From Tridacna crocea (taxonomy: Eukaryota; Mollusca; Bivalvia; Cardiida; Cardiidae): a stretch of DNA of 64,000 nt. How positions within the stretch are numbered: the stretch's first letter is position 1; every line of letters starts with the position of its first letter. Both the position numbers and the translations under genes were made by a program. The notes below the pieces were generated by a model, which saw nothing but the letters and a program-made list of their open reading frames with translations, had not been told where the DNA came from and did not search any database. The stretch covers positions 33,355,361 through 33,419,360 of the forward strand of contig OX031064.1 in assembly GCA_943736015.1 (NCBI GenBank), in the 5' to 3' direction. Shown piece by piece: positions 1-10,034 of the stretch.

Positions 1-1
1 A

Positions 2-232
2 AGGGGCAATTGGACATTTGCGTAAAGTGTCGTCTTGGATTAGCCTGCCTGGACTGCGCAGGCTAATCCAAGATGGCACTTTATGACTGCATTAGATTTT
101 GTGCTACAGTGGACTTGTGCAAAACAGAAAATACCATGAAACGTAAAGTGCTGCCTTGGATTAGCCTGCATGAACTCTAAGACGACACTTTACACAAATA
201 TCCGATGCCCCTTTTAGTGTGTTGCAGGCCAT
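2..232. repeat. F3 MITE, copy 1
   Basis: The ends are inverted copies of each other (left GGGGCAATTGGACATTTG, right CAAATATCCGATGCCCC). An inner hairpin is built on AGCCTGC...GCAGGCT with GGATTAGCC/GGCTAATCC flanks. A second inner hairpin, present in other copies, is half deleted here. The same unit recurs near 24.1, 31.3 and 59.8 kb. No coding capacity is visible; it is a non-autonomous terminal-inverted-repeat element of unknown superfamily. Confidence 0.8.
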
Positions 233-256
233 ATTACAAGTATATATTCAATAACC

Positions 257-480
257 TAAACTTTTACCAGAGGACAAAATTTTAGCTTTGTCCAAATTGA
301 AAGAATTTGCAGAAGACTATTTTAATGTAGCTCAAATGGTGCAAATTTTCTGTGATGGATAGAAAACATTGGGGGAAAGGGAGAAAATTCTGGTAACCAG
401 CAATTTCTTTACCTCTAATGATTTCAAAAGGTGTCTTTCCCAGGGTGGTTAAAAGTATGCATTGTGTGATAAAGGGTTAA
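257..480. repeat. F1 MITE, diverged copy
   Basis: The internal landmarks of the family are in order: GACAAAATTTTAG, CCAAATTGAAAG, TTTGCAGAAGAC, a central CTGGTAACCAG hairpin, and the end AAAGGGTTAA. It lies in the intron just before the GALC-like exon and has a damaged hairpin arm. Confidence 0.75.
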
Positions 481-500
481 TATAATATTATATCCTTCAG

Positions 501-727
501 ATCGTTCCACCATTTTCAAGTCTGGACCCACTGGAGAGTTTGACATTAAAGGCTGGAACACAGTGACCTTGATTGTTGAAGGAAAAGGAGCCATCAGTTT
601 GCTTAATAAGAATGTGCTGTTCAATCTAACCATTCCATCTATACGTGAACATGGGTTTGTGGGTCTCGGTACGGCAAGTTGGGGAATTGCCGACTTTGAT
701 AATGTTGCCATATCTAATGTTTTTTAG
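501..727 (+). CDS. GALC: Galactocerebrosidase-like protein, terminal coding exon (partial gene)
   Basis: A polypyrimidine-poor but usable acceptor (TATCCTTCAG) precedes an open frame of two phase bases plus 74 codons, ending in TAG at 725-727. The peptide contains GWNTVTLIVEGK, LLNKNVLFNLTIP, GFVGLGTASW and a final ADFDNVAISN. Order and spacing match, from memory, the extreme C-terminus of animal galactosylceramidase: W-T-LT-I-G, then ML-D/N-K-LW, then G-A-IGT, then FAQFDNF. In that family this is the last beta-strand set of the lectin domain behind the TIM barrel. The lysosomal enzyme removes galactose from galactosylceramide and psychosine. Upstream exons must lie left of the window, so nothing can be said about the catalytic glutamates. 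One N-glycosylation sequon (NLT) is present. No AATAAA was seen close downstream. The gene symbol rests on recognition of this short peptide only. Confidence 0.78.
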
Positions 728-761
728 TTGTTTTTTTTTTTTGTTTTTGTTGTTGGTTGTT

Positions 762-975
762 TAATCACACAACAAAGCTTATGACTTGTCCAAATTGAAA
801 GCGTTTGTGCAGGACAAGTTAAATATGGTTGAACTGGTGAAATTCTGAAATTGAAGGGCAGAAAATGCTGTGGGAAAAGGAGAAAATGCTGTTTACTAGT
901 ATTTAAGGAGAAAATGCTATTAACCAGTATTTTCTTCTTTTCCAACTATGTTTTCGACCCTTCGGAAGACAAATG
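762..975. repeat. F1 MITE, degenerate copy
   Basis: TTAATCACACAACAAAGC at the start, CCAAATTGAAAGCG, and GGGAAAAGGAGAAAATGCT followed by a partly duplicated hairpin arm (AAGGAGAAAATGCT twice). The right end is lost. It sits just 3' of the GALC-like stop codon. Confidence 0.65.
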
Positions 976-1564
976 CTAATAATTTTTTCAAATTCATAGT
1001 TTTCAAATGCATTTAATTTGGATAAGTTTAAAATTTTGTATATTGTTAAATAGTTTAGCAGTTCTAATACAACGTTTTATGAATTTACTTGGAATAGATT
1101 AGAATTTTACCCAAACACACTCAGTATTTTGTTCACCACATGTTGTGGAGAGTAATCTGCAGCATAATATAATCATCAAACAGGTAGAAAAATCTGTATT
1201 TTTTTTTTTTTTCAGAAAGCAGGTGTTACCTCAAGTGGTATTGTACAGGAGTTGTAATCTCTTTGTAGTCTGAATTTGATAAGAATGCATAGAGAATATT
1301 TGTTTTTTCCTGTGAAAGATTGAAATTTATTTCATAGAGTGAACATAATTGGTAATATTTTTATGAATGGCACAGCCATGGGTGAAAATAGTACCGATGA
1401 TGTTCACAAGGTGAAAAAAAAAAACAATTTTTCACTGGGAAAAAAAGCAAATGTTCTATTTATTTCATGCCTTTTACAGTTTCTAGGGGGAACCTAATTG
1501 AAATCCAGTACAGTTATTTCCCATGGCTTACCCCATGGCTTACCTCCTCCACATAGCAACACAT
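976..1564. other. AT-rich interval with one copy of a ~70-bp direct repeat
   Basis: No gene was seen. Positions about 1096-1165 share a 20-base identical stretch (ACTCAGTATTTTGTTCACCA) and weaker flanks with 6225-6300, in the same orientation, on the other side of the 1565-6001 element. Confidence 0.5.
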
Positions 1565-3331
1565 AAGGGTCTTTATCAGATAAATGGAAAAAATAACTTC
1601 CATCACTTTTTTCCCCAAGAAATACAATTCTGACAGAAAATAATTAAAATTTAGTGCATATTGATGTAGTTCCCATGATAGAGAGATATTAAAGATAATA
1701 TAGAATTAAAAGTATTGGTCATTATTACAAAATGTGATTTTTGATTAAAAAAGTCATCATTTTTCGGCTCCCCAAAAACGATGTGTTGGGTATGATATGT
1801 CAAAGCCGATCGAGGTGGCGTCCTGTTGAAATTCTCGGTAGCGTGTTCATAATATTTTCAAACTAGAATGATTTTTCTGGGTTATACTGTGTTTATTTGA
1901 CGTTTTTATGTAATTAATTAAATAAAATTCAGTTACCAAAAAACGTTATACGCCGGTTACGCTGTCGGTCAAAAACGCGATTTTTTTGTGTGATCCGAGA
2001 CAACGAACTCGTCTCAAATCTGGATAGATTTATTATATCCATTTCAAAAGCAGTTGTTAAACTGCCGATTAACAGCATTTACTGATTGAAAGGGCTTTCT
2101 TTCTTCAAAATAAGACCGATTTTTTACAACTACGGTATCTGTCGGTCAACTTCGTAACCTCCAATCAAATCGACTTATCACGTAATGCAAAAGCTTACTC
2201 GAGTAAATTTAGCGCTGAACGAACCTGTATCAATACTATCTAGAGGACTACGTCATCAATTTTTGTGATCAAGCTTTCTCGTCGATGACAACCAGGTAAG
2301 TGGTCTGTCGGTCAACGTCTTTTCCCCTTGTTACCTCCGTCACATATTCAAAATATTCTGTTCTTCTTGTTGCTTGATATCCAATGGTTTCTTTTGCCTA
2401 TTCTTTTGATAACATTGTTCAACCAAGTCTCGAATTTTGAGAAGAGGTAACACATTTTAGACAAGTTCGATCGGCGGTTACATTTTGACCGGACGGCGTC
2501 TGATGCAGCGTTAGATTTGACTCGATTGTGTTGCCCTGGTATGTCAGAGATAACTGCCGAACAGATATCAGTTGGTTTTAGCAACAAAATACTTGTTCTC
2601 TCAATGATAATTATTCCTTTTATTCACTTTTTAAGTAAGTTGTTTGGATGAATCGAATTAATTGATATCTGCCTGAATCATTCCCCACCTGCAAAGTTTT
2701 TGAAATGCCTGTTACATTCTGACATTATTCTGTTTGTATGGAAGTAACAGTTGACTTGGAAAAGTTGTCAATAGGAATATCTAGTCAAATTATATTTTCA
2801 TGAACAAAACAAGTTTTTATTTTGAAGAAATATCCAACAACATTAAAATTCCCAGAATTATTTAATTATTTGTCACTGATTTTTTTTTTGCTTTGGAGCA
2901 AACTCAAGTTGATCTGACTGTGCAGTCTTATAATATTCTATTACACTTTGGCTTTTTTTTTTGAAATTGATCTTAGATTCATGCAACATCTCTGACAGTT
3001 TGCAATATATAGATCTCTCTTCTGACATTATATATTTGACAAGCTGTTAATTATCAAAAACTGGGCCTGTACAATAACCATCAAAGTTTTTTTGTTGACT
3101 CAGAAATTCTACTGAAATCAAGAAACCACAGCCAAGCATTGTGGCACCTGCATGCAGTACTGGTTATTACCTGGCCTTCTCACAACAAAGGATGCATGTA
3201 TATAATCTGCTTGGACACAAGATATAACATTGAGGCTAATCTAAGTACTTTTTTTTTCATTAATAAGGCTGCCTAGAACTCAAATTGTGCGCAGCATCTC
3301 AAATTCAGAGTTGAATTTTATCTAATTTTAG

Positions 3332-3469
3332 CAATCAAGTAGCCATTATAAAGTTCTCTTCAAAGAAGAATGAAGACATCAGCATATGTTCAAATGAGGG
3401 AGCCTTATCTCGGAAACTTTTCAGAGTACAGCAAGGTGACGTCACATACTTCTTCAGTCAAGCCATCAG
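3332..3469 (+). CDS. Possible internal exon, unknown product
   Basis: An acceptor (TCTAATTTTAG) and a donor (AG|GTAACA) bracket a 138-base open stretch. Read with one leading phase base it encodes 45 residues (begins NQVAIIKFSSKK, ends GDVTYFFSQAI), leaving two bases. Joining to an acceptor at 4390-4391 (TATCTTTTCAG) would complete a Ser codon and give TGA immediately, with AATAAA at 4476-4481, so this could be the end of a small gene. I do not recognise the peptide. It lies inside the putative 4.4-kb element and could belong to it, or the open frame may be chance. Confidence 0.3.
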
Positions 3470-3478
3470 GTAACATTC

Positions 3479-3547
3479 TGACAAGAGTAGGATTTTGTCT
3501 GAATTACACCCGTGACAAGAGTAGGATTTTGTCTGGATTACACCCGT
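3479..3547 (+). repeat. 34-bp tandem duplication
   Basis: GACAAGAGTAGGATTTTGTC plus the following TGRATTACACCCGT occurs twice in direct succession with one difference, directly after the possible donor site at 3470. Confidence 0.8.
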
Positions 3548-3631
3548 GACCCCCATTTAACTCCATTTTTATTTTGAAAGAATTACTTGAAAGGGGGACA
3601 TAATATTACCAAACAAAACCATATTTTTTTG

Positions 3632-4180
3632 GCCTAGAGAAAAGAAGCCCTTTAAAAACATTGTGGAAAGCAGAGAAAATACTGGTAACCAGCTTTTTCT
3701 CAATTTCCCTTAATATTTTCTAACCTTTTCATGAGAACTTTTCAATTTTAACACTATAACAAGCAATCCTTGGTTTTTAGGACCCGGAGATAGAAGTCCT
3801 TTAAAAACATGGTGGGAAGAGGTACCCAGCCTTTTCTCCTTTTCCCATAATGTTTTCACACCTTCACCAAACAATTTTTTGTATTTATGTTTAGTTTGAT
3901 GTCTGCAAATGCTTCCAATTTGGACCAGTCTAAAATTTTGTTACCTTAAAGTCACATTAATTTTGTCGTCAATTTAGACCAATCCAAATCTTCATTAATC
4001 AGGAGTTAACTCTTTGCCAAAGAGCCAAATTAAGAGCCTTTGCAGACATTACAACAAAACTGCAGAAATTATGATTGCTGCCTTTGATAGGGAAAAAATC
4101 AGTGTTGGAAATGGAGAAAATACTACTTACTGATATTTTCTCCTTTTCCCATTCATAATAAGTAGTTACTGATGTTCATT
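3632..4180. repeat. Three F1 remnants in series
   Basis: Degraded copies near 3640-3770, 3780-3950 and 4010-4180. Each retains GAAGCC(C)TTTAAAAACAT or the GGAGAAAATACT hairpin with CTCCTTTTCCCAT, and some keep the distal half (TTTGGACCAGTCTAAAATTTTG). Confidence 0.6.
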
Positions 4181-4654
4181 TCTCTTATCTTTGAATTACT
4201 TGTTGATAGTGCTTTGACAAGGCAATTCTAAGTCACCTGTAGATCTACAAGCTATGTTTTGAAGTAGTTATAAGCAAAGTGCTGCTATTTTGTCATCTGG
4301 GAGAAAAAAATATTCATAGCACCACACAAATGACTTCAAATGGCTGTTTATGTTGTCTTTAATTCCATACATTTCCTTTTTATCTTTTCAGCTGATGAAA
4401 ACTTGTAGAATGAAGTGGATACCAAAGTTTCCAAAGCTCATATTTTTGTTTTGTACTCTGGAACTTGTAGCAGAAAATAAATTAATGTATTCCATGTTTA
4501 TCTTGCCTTGTCTTTTACTAAAAAGTAAGACATACCAGACAACTTTGATACTGTTCATAAATTCATACAGTCTATCATACTGTTAAATCTTAATTTTGGT
4601 TCATATTTTGTTTTCAGTAAAAAGGATCTGGTATGTTTTATCCCTGTATCAGAG

Positions 4655-4870
4655 TATGAGGGGGTCCTGTGTGTCTCAGTGGTAAAGTGTAGGACTTGAT
4701 ACCTGGATCCACTGGGTTTTTCTTGGGAATGTCATTTGACAAGACACTTCAGAGCCCCAGCCTTGTAGCATTGCAACCCATGAAATGCACTAATTATATG
4801 AGGTGTTGTCATATGGCTTAAAATGTTGAAAGCAGCATACAGCACCATTCAATCAAGTATCAAGTATGTT
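4655..4870 (+). repeat. Probable SINE-like repeat
   Basis: GTGTCTCAGTGGTAAAGTG resembles a tRNA A-box, followed by a ~150-bp unique body (CATTTGACAAGACACTTCAGA...) and a degenerate TCAAGTATCAAGTATG tail. No good B-box is visible, so assignment to a tRNA-derived SINE is tentative. Confidence 0.35.
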
Positions 4871-6224
4871 TGCCCCAGTACAAGGGTTTGTTAACTTATC
4901 ATCTTCAGGTTCTACTTGATGTGATAGGTTGACCAAATTACTGAACAGAAGAAATTTCCAGCAATAACAGAGTTTCTACCTAAAGTTTCACTTGTTCCAG
5001 AATTTCAGACCTGTACACTGAGCATAGGCCAGCAGGCTTATGTCATGGCCTGATGTCTGTCATGTATCCCTCTGTCCGTGCCCTTTTCAGCGTATACTTC
5101 AATGTTTTGTCTTAAATATCGTCTTCTCTGAAACTACCCATCCAATTTTGATGAAACTTCATAGAAATGTTCCTACCATAGGCCTATTAAAAATTCTAGG
5201 AAAAAAAAATCCTTGAAAAACTCTGGTTGACATGGTAACAGAAATGAAAAATATTTAATTTGTTCGAAAATCTTCTTGTCTTAAACCATAAGGCCTAAGG
5301 CTATTACTCTTCAGCTATTTAATTTTTTGTACATGGCAGACTCAAAGTCCATCAGTCTCTTGAAATATTAAAAAGGACAAGATAAATGGATATGGATGGA
5401 ATATCAAGTCAGGTGTGACATCCGTCACCTTTCTTCATTAGTCAATCTGTCAAGTGTAACATCCAAACACATTTATATCTATAAAAGGTTGAATTATGAA
5501 ATGTATTACAACTATTGCATACTATAAGGCAGTCAATCTTAAACAGTAGAAATTTCACTTTTACCAACTTCATAATCAATGCCCTTTCCACAAAGCTGAC
5601 TTGGTGAAAATGTAAAATGCATTGGAAAAATTAGTAACATCCGTCACTTTAAGATAAGTCTCAAAAAGGAGAGATAAGAATCCCTCCTTAGCCAAATATT
5701 TGTTTAAAAGAAATACCACTTCTTTAACTATTTAATTAAAAGCGTATGTATACAAATAACAAAACTTACAATGTCATATAATGCACATAATATATTGACA
5801 AGGTAACTTCCATCACATTTGATAGGCCATAATTAATCGTTCATAACTTTTATAAAAAATCACAAACTATCTTTTTTTTGCCAATTTATGAAACTTTAGT
5901 GAATATTTTACCAGTATAAAGCAAAAAAAATGCCAAAATAAGATTTAGAAAATTTAAGTGTGATGGAGGTTATTTTTTCCATTTATCTGATAAAGGCCCA
6001 TAACCATATTACATCAAGTGTGAGAAATGTAAGATTAAGTATGTCATATTTCTGTCTGGTTGTGATGCATGCACATTTTACCAATTCAGGTAACTAGTGC
6101 GCGGGAGCAACTATTCCAGCCTACAATTGAAGACTTAGAATATAAAAATAATCATTTCTCGGGTAGTAACCATGTGATATTGAAAACTATTTCACCAATA
6201 TTTCTCAATAACCTATATGTAATA

Positions 6225-6300
6225 AAAAAGTATTTTACCTGTAAATACTCAGTATTTTGTTCACCATAATTATGTAGTGGTGAAAATAAACTGCAGTATG
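6225..6300 (+). repeat. Second copy of the direct repeat seen at 1096-1165
   Basis: Shares ACTCAGTATTTTGTTCACCA and a following ...CTGCAGYAT with the left copy. The pair flanks the 1565-6001 inverted-repeat structure at unequal distances, so it is not a target-site duplication. Confidence 0.55.
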
Positions 6301-6361
6301 AGTCATGATTTGGCAAAAGAGGTTTTAATGCAGTTCTGTGATGCATTATACCAAGTGAGTA

Positions 6362-6700
6362 TTAAATATAATTTATTTCATCAGCTTGTGGTTAATATGG
6401 GGAAATATATGCAGAAAAAGGGAAAGGTATGCAAAAATAGTGAGTGCCATAAGGAACAAATTATTTTCTGGGACCTTTTCCTTTCGAGGCAAATATTTCC
6501 GCAGATTAACCACAAGCTGATGAAATAAAATTATATATTTCCTCTGATTACTTTGTCAGTGAATGCCACTTTTAGAACTAGTGACCGTAAAAAGTGGTTC
6601 CAGATTTTCGGCAGGAGGAAAATTTTCACTGTGACAGGGAAATATCCACCCCCAGCTTAAATTACGTCATTTCTTTACCCATAACATTTCTAAAAATAGA
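6362..6700 (+). repeat. F6 foldback element, copy 1
   Basis: Inverted arms (TTATTTCATCAGCTTGTGGT ... ACCACAAGCTGATGAAATAA) close around GTGCCATAAGGAAC, followed by a one-sided tail (CACTTTTAGAACTAGTGACC ... TTTTCGGCAGGAGG ... CACTGTGACAGGG) that is also present in the copy at 39.3 kb and, reverse-complemented, at 27.3 kb. Confidence 0.75.
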
Positions 6701-6779
6701 CACATGAAATATACTATAAATCCTTTTTGTCTTGCAGCCTACTTATCATGTGGTAGAATAGTCCATGATTATGCAAAAA

Positions 6780-7110
6780 GTTTACCAGATCAGACTGTGA
6801 AGACTTTTCCAAAATTGTTAATATAATTTTGATCAGTCGAGAAACATGGCTCTTGTGAATGGGGGCTACTTGCACTATACGGACATGATGAAATTCTTGA
6901 AAATTCTCTTTCTCTGAAACCCCAGGTCAGATTTTAAAAGAATTTCTCAGCTATGTTCTTTAGGTGACCCTTTTCAAAACTTGTCCTCGAAATTTTGATC
7001 CGTCAAGAAACATGGCTCTCGTGAATGGGGGAAAAGGAGACCAGCATTTTCTCCCAATGTTTTCAAGAAGCCTCTTTCTCAGGGTCATTAAAAGTCGGCA
7101 GCTCATAACC
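6780..7110 (+). repeat. Local ~70-bp duplication plus F1 fragment
   Basis: AATTTTGATC-GTC-AGAAACATGGCTCTYGTGAATGGGGG appears at about 6825-6865 and 6990-7030. The second copy runs directly into a truncated F1 hairpin (GGAGACCAGCATTTTCTCC). Confidence 0.6.
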
Positions 7111-7484
7111 TTAACAATCAGTTCCATGCAGAAAGAAATCCCAGTTCGCCCTGCAATATACCATGCAATATACATGTATATTGTGATATTCGATTTTATT
7201 TACTATTGTTAAGCATTGTATCTTATTATATGTAATGCTTATTTTCATATTCAGTATACTTCTGTAAGTACTTTTGTGTAAAACCTTTTAGCTTACTGCC
7301 ATTAACGCTATTCCAATCATTTTTTTTTTTTATAGAAATCTTGGTTTACTTTACAATGTACAGTGTACTCGTACAAGTTGACGTTATATTTTCCTCAACA
7401 GTATGATGTATTTTATAATATGTAAAGCTTACTTTCATTTACTATTATGTTTCTGCTATTTCAATGCAAGACTTAAATGTTTAC

Positions 7485-7684
7485 TAAACAACAAAATTTT
7501 AGACTGGTCCAAAAGGAATGCATTTGCAGACGACAAACACCACTCAAAAATTAAAGTTTGTTTGGGAAGGGTAGAAAACATTGTGGGAAAAGGAGAAAAT
7601 GTTGGTTCTCCATTTCCCGTAATGTTTTCAAAAGCTTTCTTTCTCAGGGTCATTAAAAGTCAGGTTTGTTAGGTAAATGGTTAA
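7485..7684. repeat. F1 MITE (first of a chain of three)
   Basis: Starts near AACAACAAAATTTTAG and ends GGTAAATGGTTAA. The hairpin is shortened (ATGTTGGTTCTCCATT). Its right-hand TTAA is also the left TTAA of the next copy. Confidence 0.8.
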
Positions 7685-7885
7685 CCCTTAACCAAACTAT
7701 CCCTTGTTTTTATTACCCTAAGTGTATAGGACTTTCAAAACATTGTAGGAAAAGGAGAAAATGCTGGTAATCGGCATTTTCTCCTATAACCACAATATTT
7801 TATACCCTTTCAAAAATAAAACATACCTTCAGTTTAGTCACTTTTTGTCTTAAAGTCCAAAATTTTGTTGTTTATAAAGAGTTAA
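7681..7885. repeat. F1 MITE (second of the chain)
   Basis: Begins TTAACCCTTAACCAAAC, central GCTGGTAATCGGC hairpin, ends TATAAAGAGTTAA. Both terminal TTAA tetramers are shared with neighbours. Confidence 0.8.
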
Positions 7886-8109
7886 CCCATTACCACACAA
7901 TCTCTACTTTAGATGACTCTGAGAAAGAAGCCTATAGAAAACATTGTGAGAAAAGGAGAAAATGCTGGTTACCAGCATTTTCTCCTTTACCCACAATGTT
8001 TTCTGCCCTTCACAAAACAAATTTCAAATTTTTCGGTCACTTTTATTTTATTGTCTGCAAATGCTTTTGATTTGGACAAAAAAAATTTAGTCGTTTGGTA
8101 ATGAGTTAA
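7882..8109. repeat. F1 MITE (third of the chain), near full length
   Basis: TTAACCCATTACCACACAA at the left, ATGCTGGTTACCAGCAT centre, GTTTGGTAATGAGTTAA at the right, 228 bp. Confidence 0.88.
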
Positions 8110-8370
8110 AAAATGATATCCTGATAAAAATCCTGTTTTTGCAATATATATCTACAATTTTCTTTCATGTTTGATACCTTTTGTTTTATTTACATTCCAT
8201 TTTTCCAGTGTGCAAAGCTTATTTTCATATACATGTATTATATTTTCAATGTCTTTATTATATTTTTGATACAGTCTATTATAAAGATTATTATTAGTTC
8301 ATCTGAATCTCTCTAATTTTGAGTCTCTTGTTATGGGAGACCACTCCTTCATGCATAGCTTTGTCCTAAT

Positions 8371-8572
8371 TTAACCCTTTCCCAAACAAGCCCTGGTTTT
8401 TACGTGTCTGCAGCAAAAGTCAGTAAAAGGAGAAATTGCTTGTTACGACGATTCCACAGTGTTTTCTACCCATTTTGAGAACTTTCTACCATTTTCTCAA
8501 AATCTAAAATTGTCGTCTGCAAACTCTTTCAGTTTGGAAGAGTCCAAAATTTGTCGTTTGGGAAAGGGTTAA
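8371..8572. repeat. F1b MITE (TTTCCCAAACA subtype), damaged centre
   Basis: Ends are TTAACCCTTTCCCAAACA and TTTGGGAAAGGGTTAA. The centre carries GAAATTGCTTGTTACGACG, a broken version of the GCTCGTTACGAGC palindrome seen at 22.6 and 54.6 kb. Confidence 0.75.
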
Positions 8573-8629
8573 ATACAATATCTGACCACTGCATAAGAGA
8601 GATATCTCTTTGTCTCACTCAGTGGTTTA

Positions 8630-8725
8630 ATATGGTATTGGTCTATGAAACCTCAAAAAAGGAGGATCTTGTCCGCCATGGGTTCGAATCCCAGCAGATG
8701 TCGTTTGTATTTCAGCTATGCATTT
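8630..8725 (+). repeat. Possible tRNA-like or SINE fragment
   Basis: GGGTTCGAATCCCAGCA is a good tRNA B-box/T-arm, but the preceding ~70 bases do not fold into an obvious cloverleaf and no anticodon arm could be placed. Read as SINE debris rather than a tRNA gene. Confidence 0.3.
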
Positions 8726-8798
8726 ATTTGTTTCTTTGTTACAAATTTTGTTTGTAAGACTCTATAAATTCATCGTCCAATAATGCTTTCATAAAAAC

Positions 8799-9028
8799 TT
8801 AACTCTTTACCACACGACAAGATTTTAGACTGGTTCAAATTGAAAGCATTTGCAGACTACAAAATAAAGGTGACTGAAAAATTGGAATTTGTTCTGGGAA
8901 GGGTAGAAAACACTGTGGGAAAAGGAGAAACTGCTGGTTACCAGCATTTTCTCCTTTTCCCACAGTGTATTTCAAAAGGCTTCTTTCTCAGGGGCATCAA
9001 AAGTAGGGATTGTGTGGTAATGGGTTAA
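8799..9028. repeat. F1 MITE, near full length
   Basis: TTAACTCTTTACCACACGAC at the left, GCTGGTTACCAGC centre with ~40-bp complementary arms, TGTGTGGTAATGGGTTAA at the right. Confidence 0.9.
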
Positions 9029-9129
9029 AACTTTGTTGTCTGGTAAAGAGTTTATAGAAGATGAACTATATGTCTAGAGCAAGCCAGTTCACTGTGAATC
9101 TGCAAGCTGATCAAGCCTTTACCACATAG

Positions 9130-9295
9130 TGGTGAATTCTAATGATCCTGAAGAATAAAGCTTTTGAAAACACTGCTTACCAGCATTTTCTCCTTTTCCC
9201 ACATTGTTTTGTACCCTTACCAAAGTATATTTTAATTCCAAAGTCACATTTGTCATTCACATATGCTTTAAATTTTGTCATTTGGTAAAGAGTTA
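9130..9295. repeat. F1 MITE, truncated
   Basis: One hairpin arm is missing (AACACTGCTTACCAGCATTT), while the right half to GGTAAAGAGTTA is kept. Confidence 0.65.
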
Positions 9296-9571
9296 GCTAA
9301 ACTTAAGGCTATGTGATTCACAAAAATCTCTGGGATGAGATTGATAGACAGAAACTTGCTTTTACAGTTTAGATTTTATTTAGACCATATTGTCTTACTA
9401 TACATGTATTTTTGTTATGAAATTGTTAGGTACTTTTTAGGTTGCCATGGGAACTGGGTAGAAGGGGGTGGTGAAATGTTTTAGTACTATTATATATTTC
9501 TATAGATTATAGTATGCTATTAAACACTAATCAAGTTTTTGATGTCTTTGTTTTTGATATGGTAAAGCCAA

Positions 9572-9779
9572 TTAACTCTTTACCGCACGGGAAAATTCTA
9601 GACTGGTCAAAATTGAAAGCATCTGCAGACGAAAAAATAAAGGTGACTGAAAAATTGAAATTTGTTCTGGGGAGGGTAGAAAATGCTGGTCACCAGCATT
9701 TTCTCCTTTTCCCACGCTGTTTTCATGAAGCTTCTTTCTCAGGGGCGTCAAAAGTAGGGATTTTGTGGTAATGGGTTAA
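9572..9779. repeat. F1 MITE with shortened left arm
   Basis: Both TTAA ends are intact (TTAACTCTTTACCGCAC; GGTAATGGGTTAA). The left hairpin arm lacks the GGGAAAAGGAG segment, leaving ATGCTGGTCACCAGCAT. Confidence 0.85.
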
Positions 9780-9794
9780 ACAAACATCTGTGGT

Positions 9795-10034
9795 AAACCC
9801 TTTTACCATACAATGACAACTTTTGATGACCCGTAAGTAGGAGCCTTTTGAAAACATTTTGGGAAAAGGAGAAAATGCTGGTAACCAGCATTTTCTCCTT
9901 TTCCCACAATGTTTTCTACCCTTCCCAAATCAAATTATGATTTTTCAGTCACATTTATTTTGTCGTCCGCAAAATTAATGCTTTGAATTTGGACCGGTCT
10001 GTAAATTTGTATTTGTTGTTTGGTAAAGAGTTAA
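9795..10034. repeat. F1 MITE, near full length
   Basis: AACCCTTTTACCATACAATG at the left, a perfect GCTGGTAACCAGC centre, GTTTGGTAAAGAGTTAA at the right. Confidence 0.85.

Larger units (their letters stand above)
1565..6001. mobile_element. Putative 4.4-kb DNA-transposon-like element with terminal inverted repeats
   Basis: The left end (1565-1607) reads GGGTCTTTATCAGATAAATG..., and positions 5959-6000 are its reverse complement with a few mismatches (...CATTTATCTGATAAAGGCCC). Within about 800 bp of each end, a 14-base motif of consensus GTAACHTCCRTCAC recurs at about 1539, 1593, 2154, 2330, 5414, 5456, 5634 and 5803, and inverted at 5959. CTGTCGGTCAA occurs three times on the left side (near 1964, 2139 and 2305). 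Subterminal motif clusters of this kind are known transposase-binding sites in some DNA transposons. No convincing transposase was found, so this is either a non-autonomous derivative or a coincidence of two inverted repeat copies. Confidence 0.45.

Noticed and set aside
424..711. 95-codon minus-strand frame
   Set aside because: Shadow of the plus-strand GALC-like exon, which has splice signals and a recognisable peptide.
2348..2587. 79-codon minus-strand frame inside the 4.4-kb element, considered as transposase
   Set aside because: No DDE, zinc-finger or other transposase motif is recognisable. The length is not unusual for this composition, and splice support is absent.
8640..8715. Possible functional tRNA gene (GGGTTCGAATCCCAGCA)
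   Set aside because: Only the T-arm/B-box fits. Acceptor, D-arm and anticodon arms could not be paired, so SINE debris is more likely.
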